From positions 5,843,501 to 5,907,500 of the forward strand of contig NC_087245.1 in assembly GCF_037042905.1 (NCBI RefSeq): 64,000 nt of DNA, written 5' to 3'. Under the pieces are notes generated by a model that worked only from the letters and a program-made list of their open reading frames with translations, was not told where the DNA came from and did no database searches. This DNA is from Lytechinus pictus. Lineage: Eukaryota > Echinodermata > Echinoidea > Temnopleuroida > Toxopneustidae. Both the position numbers and the translations under genes were made by a program. Below, in pieces: positions 1 through 13,273 of this stretch; position 1 is the stretch's first letter; each line of letters begins with the position of its first letter.

Positions 1-258
1 CGGACACAAAACATATTCATATCGGATACAGCGGACAAGCAAAATTTTGGGAAGGCTCCATCCGTTTTCATCCGCTCCTTACAATGGACAATTGCCGAAC
101 AATGAAATCACAGTGGACGGATGCTCGATGGATGTAGAGCGTACGAAACACGTATGCAAAGAGTACACAACGGATACATAACGTTTTCCAAAGGATGGCA
201 AGATTCTTTTCCGTTTTACATCCTCTCTGCATCTGTAAGTGCAGTGGGACCAAGCCTT
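1..258 (-). mobile_element. Inverted-repeat element N, copy 1 (cut by window edge)
   Basis: This segment is the reverse complement, with mismatches, of 1690-1968. It shares blocks such as AACGTTTTCCAAAGGATGGC and the end GTGGGACCAAGCC. The outer end lies before base 1, so only one terminus is visible. No coding potential is seen; the short reading frames through it are incidental. Confidence 0.6.
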
Positions 259-416
259 TATAAGATTCCGAGAAAGTAAAGACCTTGTCACCTTTGAAAC
301 AAACTTCTAATTGACGATGAATTTATTTTATATCTATTGCAATGTTTCGTTTTGGAAAATTGAATTTAAATAAAAATGAAAAGCAATTTCTGGAACAATT
401 AACCAACTATACATAA

Positions 417-1000
417 TATACCCGTGTGAGTCAAGAAAAACGTGACACCTCACAAATCTCCAATTTAAGAAAAAATAAATGTCATGAACACATGATTATT
501 ATATATGGCCTGAAAGACTATGTTCTCCCAAATAATTTGATATCATATTTATGTGGTATACTGGTATGTCCCAAGGCTTGGATGATCTGGAGGTATCCTT
601 TGCAGTGACGTAAAATTTGAATTGCGCCAAAGTAAGGAATGACTGCAATGAATGAATCCAGATGTCAATGATGTCATAATCCTACAAGGGTTGCATTAAA
701 ATACTAGTAATGTATACTATAATTGTTTAATAAACACTTCTTTGTATCCATTATCAAACGAATTTCATAAAAAAAAAGAATTTGCAAATAACCCATGTAG
801 GATTATGACATCATTGGCGCCTGGGGTTCATTCATTGCATGCAGTCATGCCTTACTTTGGCGCAAATCAACATTTTACATCATTATTTGTGAGAAGATAC
901 TCTTTCCAGTCATATATAATGATCATGCGTTCATAACATTTTTTTTCTTCTAAAATTAGGGATTTTTGAGGTGTCAATTTTTTTTTACTCACATGGTATA
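417..1000. mobile_element. Foldback element F1, near-complete hairpin
   Basis: The ends are TATACCCGTGTGAGT on the left and ACTCACATGGTATA on the right, compatible with a TA target duplication. Almost the whole element is two facing arms of about 270 bp. Examples are CGTGACACCTCACAAATC against GATTTTTGAGGTGTC, and GCGCCAAAGTAAGGAATGAC against its complement near 850-870. The arms meet near 710. There is no protein gene. A second, heavily interrupted copy lies between about 29510 and 33650. Confidence 0.7.
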
Positions 1001-1689
1001 TAAATAAACCAAAAGGGTGTTCTCTATGATTCATACTTATGACTAGACCGATTCATACACAAATCGTATATGCTATAAATAAAATTAATAAAGAGTATTC
1101 GTCTTAAAGCAGTTTAAGAAATAAATACAATACCAGTGCTTGATGAGAACAGACCACATATGTTTCACATAAAGCGATGTATGCTGCAGAGAAATGAAGA
1201 AACTTATTATTTTAACCGAATCTTATCGCATTGTAAATCAACTATTTTTCCATAGCATGAAAGAAAACAAAACTATATGCGTTTTGCAACTGCCTTCATC
1301 AGCTAAATAATTTCTTATCAAAGGGACAACCTATCGAAAGAAATTATTAATTATCATATTTAGTCGACAATTCTAATTTTATTATAACATGGGCTCATTT
1401 GGTGCAGACTCCTTAATGAGTTCAAGTGTGAAACCGTGCTGCTATGTTATGCCTAAGATTGGAGTATCGGATTGCTTCAGTTGGTTTTGGAAAGATTGAG
1501 GGAATTAAAAAAATATGTTATGTTTAGCATTATCAAACAAGGGAGCTCTGATAGGCCCCATTATTTGGTATACATTCCTAAAATAAACTTGAAAATTGGA
1601 TGAAACGGGATTTGGCGTTGAAGACAAGGATTTCAACTCAAAGTAGTGATCCAATGAGAACGAATGGAAGCCTAAATCTCAGCCATTAC
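1001..1689. other. AT-rich intergenic stretch
   Basis: No gene, RNA or recognisable repeat was found. The sequence separates foldback element F1 from the second N element. Confidence 0.5.
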
Positions 1690-1968
1690 GGGCTTGGTCA
1701 CACTGCACTTACGGATGCAGAGGAGATGGAAAACGGAAATAAATCTTGCCATCCGTTGGAAAACGTTATGTATCCGTTGTGTACTCTTTGCATACGTGTT
1801 TCATACGCTCTATATCCATCGAGCATCCGTCCACTATTTCATTGTTCGCCCATTTTGTCCATTGTCTTGAGCGGATAAAAACGAATGAGGCCAACCTGAA
1901 ATTTTGCTTGTCCGACGTATTCGTTATGAATACGCTGTATGTCTGTCGGCCAGTGTGACCAGGCTTTT
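1690..1968 (+). mobile_element. Inverted-repeat element N, copy 2
   Basis: A non-autonomous element of about 280 bp. Its termini are inverted: GGCTTGGTCACACTGCAC on the left and GGCCAGTGTGACCAGGC on the right. It is inverted relative to copy 1 at 1-258, so the two copies face each other across about 1.4 kb. No transposase is present and no target duplication is clear. Confidence 0.6.
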
Positions 1969-4159
1969 ACCGGAAAGTTCCGCTTAAAATCAATCCGTGC
2001 TTTTAATTGACTTTAAATGATTCATTTGATTGATTCGGAAATTGATAAGGCCTGATGAAGAACTAGCTGTTAAATAATTAGAGAAATATTGATTTTCCTC
2101 TCAAAATCATCCTCCAAAGGGTATGACATTTAGCTAAATAACTCTGGTAAAATATTTTTAACAGGGCCTTCATCTTGATAATAGTTTTGCACTGCGAACT
2201 CCCAAAGGTTGGTATTTGCATAATTGGGTCGTATGATCTTTTAAGTCCTTCAGTTATTTCTTCTTCTTCGATTGAATGAAAAAAACATGGCAATAACTTT
2301 CCTCAGTGGCATTTAATTTAAAATGAATCTTTAGCGATGTTATGACATTATGACTTCGTTCAAATCATCTGATTTTCCCCTTTATACTGACAGATGGATA
2401 ACAATTATGCGTAAAATATGACATTCACATTTTACCGTAATTATGATGGAAAAATGGACGAAGATATTCGACGATTTTTTTTTGAGGGGGAAATTGAGAT
2501 TGATCAATGTCTTCTGGGGGAATTGTCGGTCAGCCAATAATTAAACATGTTGATGAATTCAAAACTTTGCATCAATATGGGTTTTAAGTTTGGCGACTTT
2601 TCAATTGAGTGTTATCACGTACCCTAACAAAATCTTAGGGCAAATGAGAACAGGAGTTATGTGATTGTTGTTGTGTAAAGACTGGGGAGGGGAATGACGA
2701 TGTAACACGATAGCGACAGGTACGAATTCAAGAGCAGCCCCATTCCCCTGTCTTGGTCACACGTTTTACACAATTACTACACTGCCGCTTCCCCCACCCT
2801 CTTCCTTCTGCAATAATTGAGGGTGGAAAGGGGCTTTTTGAGAGTGCACTTTTTTCATATCTATTATATTATTATGCTCATTAGATTTTTTGAAGGAATG
2901 TTTCTTTTTTCTTTGCCGACGGTATTTCCTTTTTTGTAGCTTGCAGTGTTGTCCGAATTTTGCAAAATAAAAGGACTCGATATTTTGTAACCCCCCCCCC
3001 CCCCACTAGAAAAGTATTGATCTCGATTACATGCCCCATCAAATTGTAAAACTAGCCTCCTATTTGCCATCTACCATTTTTCTGTTAAATATACAAACAA
3101 AGCATTAGAGAAATAGAATGCAAAAAATCAAGGGCATGCGTGAATATGTAAAGAATGATTAACCATGATGACCATGGTGAGTATAATTTTGCTTGACATA
3201 ATTGTTACTGCGCCATTATGTCTGGTGTATATCTGAGTTAATGAACAACATAATCATGATTCCGTCATTGACACTCCGTGCAAGCAAAAGCCTCATCATA
3301 CTACTGGTAACTGTATATTCATTTCGTTTCTTTCCCCATTCTGTGTATTCCTTGCGAAGGAGCTAGTTTCAATTACGAGATGGAATGACAAAGACGAATG
3401 ACGGGAGTGAAATGACGGAGCGATGGGCGTGGCAGAAATGATCATAGAATTAATATGGAGGAATTTCCTTCCTCGCAGGCAATGAATCCAGTGTCTATAC
3501 AGGTCATCTTTTATAAATGGCGGTAGATTTTTTTTAATTGGTAAAATAGAAACTGAATTAAAATATGAATAAGTACATGAATAATTAAATAAATTAGTAG
3601 ATAAATAGATTAATAATTATTAAAAATCGTAAAGAATCTTTGTAATATGGGGGGGGGGACTAAACGGTGGAAAATGGTCAAGGCCTGATGGCGTATGTGA
3701 AGTAAGGACGATACAAGGCTGATATCTAACAAAGAAGCAATGGCAGGTAATAATACAGGAAGTTGCATGCTGCGTCGTTGTTCATAATTGGAGTTTCCAT
3801 GACAAAATCACGTTGTTTTTTTTTACTTAGAGGGGGGGGGGGGGGTAATTCAAAGTTTTTCTGATTTCAAATGAATTAAATTTGCGAAAGAACTTTGGTT
3901 TATTACTCTTATGTTGATTTGAATTGAGATGGAATTTTATTGCTAAATTATTATGGCGTTTATGAAAAGGCATGTGCTTAACGTTTTACCTTTTCCTGGT
4001 CTTCTGGCTAATGAAGAGAACATTCCCAATTCGAAGAGAATCGGATGTTTGATCGATGAGCGTAAATGAACGAAGTGAACAATTCATCTAAACAAAGACA
4101 CATCCAACTTAACTCGTTGATAGGAGGCTGGTTGAAAAATATTGTTGTGTGATTCCTTA
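1969..4159. other. AT-rich intergenic stretch with poly-C and poly-G runs
   Basis: No gene is supported. Visible items are a C run near 2991-3004, G runs near 3650-3658 and 3831-3845, and T runs. Reading frames here are short and of random composition. Confidence 0.5.
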
Positions 4160-4362
4160 TACTTTAGTCACATTTGCTATACGGCGCGCCGTGGCGGGTG
4201 TAAGGCGAGTCCGAAACATTTTTTTTTTAACCAGCTATATACATGTATATAGCTATATACAGCTATATATATATATTTGAATAGGTGGTTTGAATACAAA
4301 TGAATGAAATGGCTGTTTTTTACTCGCCGTACGGCCGCCGTAGAGCAAATGTGACTGAGGTA
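4160..4362. mobile_element. MITE D, copy 1
   Basis: A short element of about 200 bp with terminal inverted repeats of roughly 40 bp. The left end reads AGTCACATTTGCTATACGGC and the right end GCCGTAGAGCAAATGTGACT. The arms carry GC-rich GGCGAGTC/ACTCGCC blocks around an AT-rich core with CTATATA repeats. A second copy with the same ends is at 36473-36626. Confidence 0.7.
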
Positions 4363-7300
4363 TTATGATATATTTGTTTTTCTTTCTCAAAGTCTTGCAT
4401 AATGCCGCTGATTCTCTTCTGCGTTTCAACATTCAATCACTAATCCGTTGGTCCATCATTTTGAAATTATAAAATTAAATTTGAGAATGCATCGAATTCA
4501 TATTGATAGGTAATAAACCATATGGTATAGGTCCCTCGGATACGTCACATATTGAGAAATATATTTTGTGCGTATGTATGTATATTATAAATACCGCTCT
4601 CAACCCAGGTAAATAAATGAATATCCGGTAGGGTAATCGTAAGATAACGAAGTATAACGGTTATGGGGCATGTTATGGTAATGGCAACCGCCCCTTTTAA
4701 CCCAAGTAACCAACTAAATATAGATGATAGCTTTTCTTATTTTTGGAAGAGATCACATAGAGCTAAAACAACGATAAAATCATCATTATTTAGAAAGCAA
4801 TAACATAGTATTTCTTAATTTTGAACTTCACAGGCTAAGTCAGTAGAATTACTCTAACAGCATAATATCGAGAATATCGAGAATGTTGCCTCGATATCAA
4901 AATTTTCGTCCCAGAATGTTTTTCCCCTGGATTTAACCAAACATCTTAATTGAATATTCAATTGACTATTATACACTGTGTAAAAGAAGCAGAAATGGTC
5001 GATCTGCAAAAATAAGGGGATTGAGGCTATTCTGTGATGGTTTATTGAAGAGCTTGAGATAAAAAATGGTTGTTATAGATTCATAACTCTTAAGGCAATG
5101 CATGGTAATTCACCTTGCATGTTGCAAAATAGGCATAATATGCTCCAATGATTTGTTAGCATGAATTTCTCACAGCCACAAAAAAGAGAGAATGTATCTT
5201 ATTCAATCTGGATTGGCATCACGGAGAAGGAATAAATTTAAGGAGACATGATTTAGTTTATTGATAGTCTGTCAGGCCTGTCCTACATACATATATTAGC
5301 ACTGATCAATTATTTTCCACATATTTTTTTTATATTAAAAAAAAACAACCTGTTTTGGTCCCTTTCCTACCCTATTCGTTACCCCCCCCCCTCCCCCCTT
5401 CTCTGCTCCCATTGCCTCTATTTAATAAACGTTTGCACGTACGTGGCATTATACTCGTCAAGATATAAAGATAAATCACTTGTATGTTTATGACACAAGT
5501 ATGGTCGTCCATCCACGAATCAAGCGATCTTCTGTTCCCCAATCTCCACGCGATTACATGACTAGATCATTAATGTGCTTCTCATCTGGGCAATCATGAT
5601 TTATATAATATAATTTCCTGTATCTCCAGGCAAGTATGAAAGGATCTTCTGTTGAAAATGCATCGTAACGATTTAAGTATTTTTTTTTCTTTTGACTTCA
5701 AAAGAGCGATTGTTTTTCTCCTTGATAAACATTATGTTCTGAGCAGATATTCGAAATACACTTGGCATGTTTGACGTCATATGAATTTTTTGCAGTACAA
5801 TAGTATTATCGGGTACTCGTGATAGCTGGAGAACGGGAACTTGGGACAGAATGATATCCCATTCGAATGAACTGGTATGTCACTGCACAAATAACCCTTT
5901 CTGATAACACTCCGGTAGAGATTGAAAACTGCTGAAAAATGACCCTTAATAGCCTTAATTCCTCCGGTAAAATGTTTTATACAAAGGGCTAATGGGAGTG
6001 TTACCAGCACATATGCCTATGGAGGTCTCCCACATTTCAAAATGTATTATTTTGATATATATATATATATATATATTCTGCTATATGTTTCAATCATTAA
6101 AAAAAAAATATCAGGTATTTTTATTTCAATTAGAATGTTAGCCTGTATGTGTGAATATGTTATTCATTATGTCATTTGCTCGTTATGTTATGCTGAGAAA
6201 AAAAAAAGATTATATTTGTATATACTTGTGCTATTGGAATGTGGAAATAAATAAATCAAATCAAATTAATTTAATCCACACTTTCGCTTCCGTATTGTAT
6301 TACTCTGAATATATGTCACAATGTCTCATTTTCCAAGAAACAAAGAAAGGCGGAGTGCGGCAGCGTCTGTGCATGCGCAGAAGAAGTGATCCGATCTATT
6401 ACATCGTACTCCGACAAGCTGCTGCCATTCAGGCTAATGAAATAAAATAAAAAATTGTTTAAATAAACAGCGTGAAGCAGTCTGGGTTATTTGTCCAAAT
6501 TTTTGGTTATATACAGATCACACGTTTTAGTGTGGGAGTATTCCCTATAGCGGAAGTATAGTATAGCAGAAGAAGTAGCAGTAATGAAAGCAATAGCATC
6601 GTGATAGCTAGTAGAAATAATAGAAAAAATGGTAGAATTTAACTATTTATTTATACATGCATATAAAATAATTAATAAAATAATACAAAACATAAACGCC
6701 CAGAATATATGTTCTTGATGGCGTACTGTTTTCAGTGGAATTCAGGGACTATTTAAGTGGTAGAAAAATCAGCATCGGTACACTCATCAACAATTTAGAC
6801 GTCCAACAACCTTCCCAAAAAATTTCATTCTACCCTTTACTCGTTATAAGAATCATAATAATGCGCTAGTGTAATGATATGTGATTGACTATTCATGCAG
6901 TTATGAGTCAATTCCAATAAGTCTGTCTCACTCATACATCATCAGGATCTCCAGCAACCGTAACGAGGATATTAAAGATGGTATCCACAAATGTTATATT
7001 AAGGTCAATTCTTTCCTGGCATGTTGATTGTAATTGGTACAAAAAAAGACAAAATAAAATATCAAAATCGGATGTAAAATAAGAAATTTATAGCATGTAA
7101 AGTTTTTTTAAATTCAATAAGGAGGGGTTCATGCTAAAAGTAGCAATTTAACCAAAAACACCTTCATTTTGGAGCTTTTTAATGATATTGAAGGGGTTAA
7201 TTTTTTTCTGCCAAAAATCACCTTCATTTCGGAGTGAACCCCAACCCCCTTTTCGTTTGCTTGTCATTTCTTTTTACAAACCAGCACACCCCCTTCGAAA

Positions 7301-9475
7301 ATCGTTCCTAGGGCCCTGAAAGAGTGAGTACATGTGTGACGTTTCCTAATTTACATATTGCTCTTGAATAGCAGACAACTGTATTTGAAAAATAACAAGC
7401 GCGATCGTTACGGACCCCCCCCCCCCCCTTCACCATTTCATCGACACTGACAATTTACTTATTCTCAATTTAGCAGAAATACGTGGTCCAAAATGATTTG
7501 ATAACATTTTTTTAATAGACAGCCATACTATTTTATGTGATTACATTAATAATACAATAAATTCTGCATCAAAGAATAGATTTATGTAGTTAGCTATCGC
7601 TGATCAAAAAAAGTAATCTATTGATATCGATGATGATTACCTGTCTATACCTTCCACAAAACCACTTTTAAATTGACAACTTTAAAAAGTGCATTCGCCT
7701 ATAGAGGAACAGCCACACGCGACTCGAATGACCGGACTGCTCTAATTGAAAACCGATAACAGAACCCAACAATTTCAAGCTTTTCAGTTAACTGCAGACA
7801 ATATAGAAAAGGATGCGCTTTGAATGAGAGTATGATTTCCAATAAGTGTTAATAAAAATAACTCACCTTTTATTGGCTGGGCATCTTTACACTCACAAGA
7901 CCAATGTGAAAGAAGAAGAAGTGATTTACGTTGGCGTATGAAGGAGAAACGGGATGAAAATTCCGAAATATCCTAGGTCTGTGATGCTTCGTTGGAGTGC
8001 AAGGAGACGTGAGGATAATAAATGTACGCCTACACCATCCAAGTTCTAAAGCACTACTGAGCAAGAATTTACTACAATGCGTTGTGAGAGGCTAACTGAT
8101 TGGTTAGTCTTCCACGTCAAGCTGCCGCTGGTAATGATGCAGCAGTGTGCTTTCTCATCTTCAGGAACTCCCCTCCTCACCCTTCCCACTTTCTCTCTCT
8201 CTTTCTAATAATCACAATTAGTTGTCTTCCCTGTCTGATAATGAAATCAATTTTTCCGCATCTTACAGTCGAAACATTTTGCTTTCTCAAATTCGTCATA
8301 ATTGGTATCAATCGCAGTTTATTTCTTTATCTTTCACAATAACGACGTGTCATTGTTCTTGTGATATTCGTTTCTCTTTTTGTATTTCGTATTCCTAGCA
8401 ATGTTTTATTCTGGTTTTTTATTCAATTACCGCAAGCGTATCCCTGGGAATCCAGAACCTTTATGTATGCATCGCAAGTCGGATAAATTGAAACTTGTTT
8501 AAAGATATCCTTATCACACATTAATGGAAAATTGAACAAACGCCGACAATAAATCCATGCTGGAAGCAAACGATTTCTGTATTTTCATAACGTGATCATT
8601 ATTATTATGACTATTGATTGTTGTTATCATTTTACATCGTTATCATTTTCTTTGTTTTCATCGTTTCAGCATTTTTATCCTTTTACCTTTCATTTTATTT
8701 ATGCTGTACTTCTCGATAAACAGTCATATAGCACACGTAAATTTGACGCATAAGGAAATAGCATTGTAGTTTTTTGCGCTTGAATATGAATATTGTATGA
8801 TTTCGGTATACACTAAACTGTAAACTTACACAAGCATAATTAACTATGTTGCCATATTACATACTTTATGCTGCAATTCATTACATGTAATCAAACACTC
8901 TTAATTTATAACATTTATGTAATACCTCATCCCCACACACACACCCACACTAATCGGACATTTTATAATCCAACAGTAGTATAGGCCTATAATGTAATTC
9001 TGTATTGGAATCATGATAAGGTAAAGTAATGGCACAATGTGACTATGTAGTGTGAACATGGCTCCTTGCACCTGTTCATCTTTCGGTGAGCTCTGTAATA
9101 CTAGTTGTCACTCCCGAGTTCAAACGCCCCCTTTTGGTAAATGCTCAATACTTGAGCGTGCACCTCGCATCAAACGGGCGAAGTTCAAGTTCATTCAAAT
9201 AGCACCGAGGAACCAGGTGATATTATGTGAGACAGTGAAAAGAAAGATTTTGCGGCATGACCGAATTTATTTTCGAAGAAAAAGTAGTATCTTGATGAGC
9301 GGTTGCAGTCTGTAGAAGCGATTGATTGTCACCACTGTTTAGTATTTGTTATATTATCAAATCTGTAAATCAGAGCAGTAGATACCACAGGATCTCTGAT
9401 TGTCAAACAATAACCTAAACATACACATGAACAAAAAAATATTCACAAAAATTGGCACGATTGATGGTGATGTTG
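4363..9475. other. AT-rich intergenic stretch
   Basis: No gene is supported. It holds a TA dinucleotide run near 6055-6075, C runs near 5384-5398 and 7416-7431, and a CA-rich tract near 8933-8950. The reading frames present are short, lack codon bias and match no family I recognise. Confidence 0.45.
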
Positions 9476-9600
9476 TCCATAGGTAGACCCAGATGGCGGA
9501 AGCCCCCCCCCCCTCCCCCCATTGGCGAAACAAAACAAAGAGAGAACGGATAGGAGAAGAGGGAAAGTAGAAAAAATGAGAAATACATATGAATAAAAAT
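9476..9600. mobile_element. Fragment of a family-A-like element end
   Basis: The sequence CCATAGGTAGACCCAGATGG, followed by a C-rich run and CCCCATTGGCGAAACAAAAC, resembles the left end of family A at 18212-18270. That end has CCATAGGCAGATCCAGG, then C-rich sequence, then CCCTATTGGCAGAGC. Only this end is recognisable. Confidence 0.4.
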
Positions 9601-10528
9601 AGGTGGAGGGAGAATTAAACAATAAGAAAATGATAAAAACTTTGCTTTGCTCTTGCATTTCTTTGAAAAGTGAAAAAGGCATCATGTTCATACAGTGCAA
9701 CAATTCAGGTCTGAATATATCAAATTGTATTGGCCTGTTGTTTAGTGAGATACATTTCCCGAATTCCTACAAACTGCCCTTAAAGTTTCCTTTTTTTTGG
9801 TTCAGTATATCAAACATTTCGATTCGCAATGACAATGAAAATGATTAAATTTGACTAATGTCACAATCATTCGATATTTGGGAAACAATCATTGAAGCAT
9901 AATGTTGAATCTTTCTTCCTTGGGCAATTTGAAATTTTGAAATATTTACTAAATAATGAAATTATACATAAAATGATTACTAAGTCAATAATTGTTCGGA
10001 CATCATTCGCTCTCAATAATCACATAACATCGAAACTCGAAAACTTCATACCATCTGTGGCTCGAATTTCATTTTACGTATCGTCATATATCAAAATTCG
10101 ACAGCATCTCTTTCAGACAAAGAAAAAAAATGCAAACTTTCATCATGTCAAGTCTCGCATTGGTATTTTCCTCAAAATTACACCTCTTTGTGTTTTGCTG
10201 CAGAATGCATCTTTTCACAATAGATTGTACCCTCTGTGCTCCTTTATTTTAAAGTGTTTAAAACCTGAAAGTATTTTTATCACATAACAAAAGATATATA
10301 AATAATTTCAAAATAATGGTGATGTCTTATTGAGCGCACACACCGTCGAAAGACGATCATGGCGCTAGCTCAGCAACAGTTCCTTTGGATTACAAAATAA
10401 TACAAACGGATACTTTTGGAGAAAAAAAAAGAAAAAGTACATTTCTGCATCACCCAATTCCTAGCTCCACCATGGTGGGGCCTGGTGCCCTCCAGCTTGC
10501 TGCTCCGTTCACCGACAATTTAAGGGGC

Positions 10529-10640
10529 AAGCCCGGTCTCTCTCTCTCTCTCTCCCTCATACACACATACACACATATCCCCCCACGCACACACATACCC
10601 TCACACACACACATTCTCTCTCTCTCTCTCTCTCGCTCCT
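10529..10640. repeat. CT/CA microsatellite
   Basis: Compound simple repeat: CT tracts at about 10537-10554 and 10615-10635 flank a CACACA-type tract with C runs. Confidence 0.85.
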
Positions 10641-10933
10641 CCCATCCCTATCTATGCCAACGCTATTGCCGAGTAGGTAAGTCATCCCATGTTGTAAAGA
10701 CTAACCCAATCCTGCATGCTTTGCAGAGCAATCTCTAGCTGTCTGCGACCAATATGAAGCGAGGATAATCTTTACCTTACTACACCAGAAGAGAGGTATT
10801 AGCACAAATGGAAAAAAATCTAGCAAAAAGATAACCCTCTTCATCCACTCTTTATAACCCTGAACCTGTAAAAAAAGAGACTCAATTCTAGACACAGTTT
10901 TCTTAACTTGATGGCTCTACACACGGTCAAAGG

Positions 10934-11240
10934 CCCGGGGGTGGGGGGCAGTCAAATATATTGCTGTACACATGCGTGACCAAAAAACGCGTTTAAAGGG
11001 GTGTTATTAGTTTGGACGCGGGCTGCGCGAGCACCCGTTAAGGATAAAAAAAACCCACCGATTTTCAAAGAATAGGGTGGTTTTGAAAGACTGGTAAATG
11101 GTCAATCGCGGGATCAAACGCATTTAGGGTTTGTTTATTTTTCCAAAGCTTTTTTTTTAAGACTAGCCAAACGTGTTTATGGTATGTTTTTTAATTTGGT
11201 CACGCTTGTGTACAGCAATACATTTGACTGCCCCCCGGGA
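10934..11240. mobile_element. MITE with about 48-bp terminal inverted repeats
   Basis: The left arm contains GGGCAGTCAAATATATTGCT and GTACACATGCGTGACCAAA. The right arm is its complement, ending AATACATTTGACTGCCCCCC. The direct repeat TCAAAGG lies on both sides (10927-10933 and 11241-11247), a likely 7- or 8-bp target duplication, which would fit the hAT superfamily. The core of about 200 bp has no coding potential. Confidence 0.75.
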
Positions 11241-11359
11241 TCAAAGGATAACCCCATATCCATTTCCGATCTGTGACTCATGATTAAACTCTACTACGGA
11301 CTTCGTGAATCACTCCTCCAGGTTCAAGTAAGGAATGGCGAACCTAGTCACGACTTCAT

Positions 11360-11872
11360 TCCGGTTACACTTCGTAAATCCGAAGATTCGTTATTCCGAA
11401 GGTTTGTTATTCCGAAACACGTAAATTTCCTATAACTCGATGTTCGATGTTCGTTAAGCCGAATTGCCGAAAACGAATAAGGGTTCGTTAATCCGAACAT
11501 TTGTGGCGTTATTCCGAAGGTTCGTCAGTCCGGAAACGAAATGAGGTTCGTTATTCCGAAGGTTCGTTAATCCGAAAACGAAATAAGGTTCGTTGTTCCG
11601 AAAGATCGTTAATCCCAAAACGAAATAAGGTTCGTTGTTCCGAAGGTTCGATAATCCGAAAACAAAATAAGGTTCTTTGTTCCGAAGGTTCGATTATCCG
11701 AAAACGAAATAAGGTTCGTTGTTCCGAAGGGTCGTTAATCCAAAAACGAAATAAGGTTCGTTGTTCCGAAGGGTCGTTAATCCCAAAACGAAATAAGGTT
11801 CGTTGTTCCGAAGGGTCGTTAATCCGAAAACGAAATAAGGTTCGTTGTTCCGAAGGGTCGTTAATCCGTTAA
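11360..11872 (+). repeat. 42-bp minisatellite array, forward orientation
   Basis: The repeat unit has the core AAGGTTCGTTGTTCCGAAGG, then GTCGTTAATCCGAAAACG. The unit AAATAAGG recurs at 11581, 11623 and 11665, so the period is 42 bp. Because 42 is divisible by three, a 123-codon reading frame runs through the array. That frame is a by-product of the period, not a gene. Outer copies before 11500 are more diverged. The reverse-complement array is at 13285-13725. Confidence 0.85.
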
Positions 11873-11980
11873 TCTAAAATGTATACTTTAATCTTTTTCA
11901 ATTCGAAAACGGCACATTTCATTTTGAAAAAAAAACAAGGGAATTTTCCATTTTGGAAAAACAGCATTTTGTTCCGACGG

Positions 11981-12041
11981 CAGTGGCGTACCTGGGATTT
12001 TTCACAGGGGGGTGCAAAACCGTCCGCAAAAAAATTTGACA

Positions 12042-12075
<34 letters not shown>

Positions 12076-12203
12076 TCTTCAAGCTCGTCGGGGGGGGGGG
12101 GGGGGCAGGGATACGTCCTTTGCATGGGTTGTGGCTCTTCAGGGGGGGGGGGGGCAGACTGCCCCCTCTGCCCCGTACCGTAGGTACCGTAGGTACGCTA
12201 GTG
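11981..12203. mobile_element. hAT-like MITE with 8-bp target duplication
   Basis: The element begins CAGTGGCGTACCTGGG and ends GTAGGTACGCTAGTG, an imperfect inverted terminal repeat. The 8-mer TCCGACGG lies directly on both sides (11973-11980 and 12204-12211), an exact target duplication typical of hAT elements. Inside are an A run of about 27 bases and two G runs of about 12-14. Related ends occur at 25607-25719 and near 30474. Confidence 0.8.
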
Positions 12204-12370
12204 TCCGACGGTGATTGAATATTGCGCTCGCGAGAAGTGAGCAAAATTTCATAGAAATTTCGGGAATTTTGTACTAAAAATTGAACATTCTAATCAATGT
12301 TTCAGATTATGAACAAGACGCGTATGGAACTTACGAATTACTTCGAGCGCGAAGTGCGAGCTGATATTTT

Positions 12371-12460
12371 TCATAAACTATTATAAAGAGCGATTTTAAG
12401 CGCTTTGTATCCTCTGGAAAAAGCGCTATATAAATCCAATTATTATTATCATTATTATTA
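12371..12460 (+). repeat. SINE-like 3' tail
   Basis: The sequence AAAAAGCGCTATATAAATCC, followed by ATTATTATTATC-type repeats, is a tail widely seen on retroposed short elements in aquatic animals (family knowledge). A similar tail is at 27171-27233. No 5' tRNA-like head was recognised, so this may be a truncated copy. Confidence 0.45.
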
Positions 12461-12595
12461 ATTTGTTTGTTAGAATTCATGTAGAAGTAGGCCTATACAT
12501 ACAGATGAAAATGCGAGCACGCAGCGCCACCTGATAAGTTTTGACGATCAGACCTGACAAGGAATATTTTGAGAACTTCATGGAATACATGAATA

Positions 12596-13271
12596 CAGTG
12601 CTTTCCACAAAAAAACGAAACCGAGATTAATAGATGATTTATCCTGCCTTAATCGCAAATACAATAGACAGATGACTTATCATTGTAAAACGTAAGGCCT
12701 CCTCTTTCATTATTTGAAATAACTTAGGTTATTCCTCATTCATGCATGAGTGAGCAAAAAAATGCAGAAAGGAAACCAAAAAGTCACTTGGCGGGCGGTA
12801 TCTGAGTTTAAAAGAAAATCACATTCTTAAAAAGTTCAATATCTGCTATTTAATTTGATACCTGAATTACAGAAAATGGTCTAGAAATAACAAAGTTCTG
12901 TTTGTTTGAAATAAGGCTTGAATTCCAATAATATTAGCTGTGCGATAGCTTCGGTGGAAAACCGGTGAAAACACGTATGTTTCATGAAATTATGGAAATA
13001 CAAGCATTGTTTCGAAGAAACATTACTTTGTTATGTCTCGACCATTTTCTGCGATTAAAAAGAAGATATTGAACTTTTTAGGCATAAGCTTTTTATCCTT
13101 TCTTCAAATTGTTTTCACTCACTTATGCGTGAATGAAATCTTGTATGTTATACCAGCTCACAGAAGACATTCTAAGCTTTACAATGATAGGTCATTTGTC
13201 TATTGTATTTGTGATTAAGTTATGATAAATCATCGCTAAACCTCGGTTTCGTTTTTTTGTGGGACGCACTG
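12596..13271. mobile_element. Mariner-type MITE M1 with long inverted arms
   Basis: The termini are CAGTGCTTTCCACAAAAAAA on the left and TTTTTTGTGGGACGCACTG on the right, flanked by TA on both sides (12594-12595, 13272-13273). The arms extend well over 180 bp each. Paired blocks include ACGAAACCGAG with CTCGGTTTCGT, and AAGTTCAATATCT with AGATATTGAACTT. No transposase is present. It sits between two inverted 42-bp minisatellite arrays. Confidence 0.8.
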
Positions 13272-13273
13272 TA

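Noticed and set aside
9892..10287. 131-codon plus-strand frame
   Set aside because: It is AT-driven, with no recognisable motif and no coding-like codon use.
11501..11872. 123-codon plus-strand frame with a repeating EVRCSEGSLIRKRNK-like unit
   Set aside because: It exists only because the 42-bp minisatellite period is a multiple of three. The reverse array also gives frames in more than one phase.
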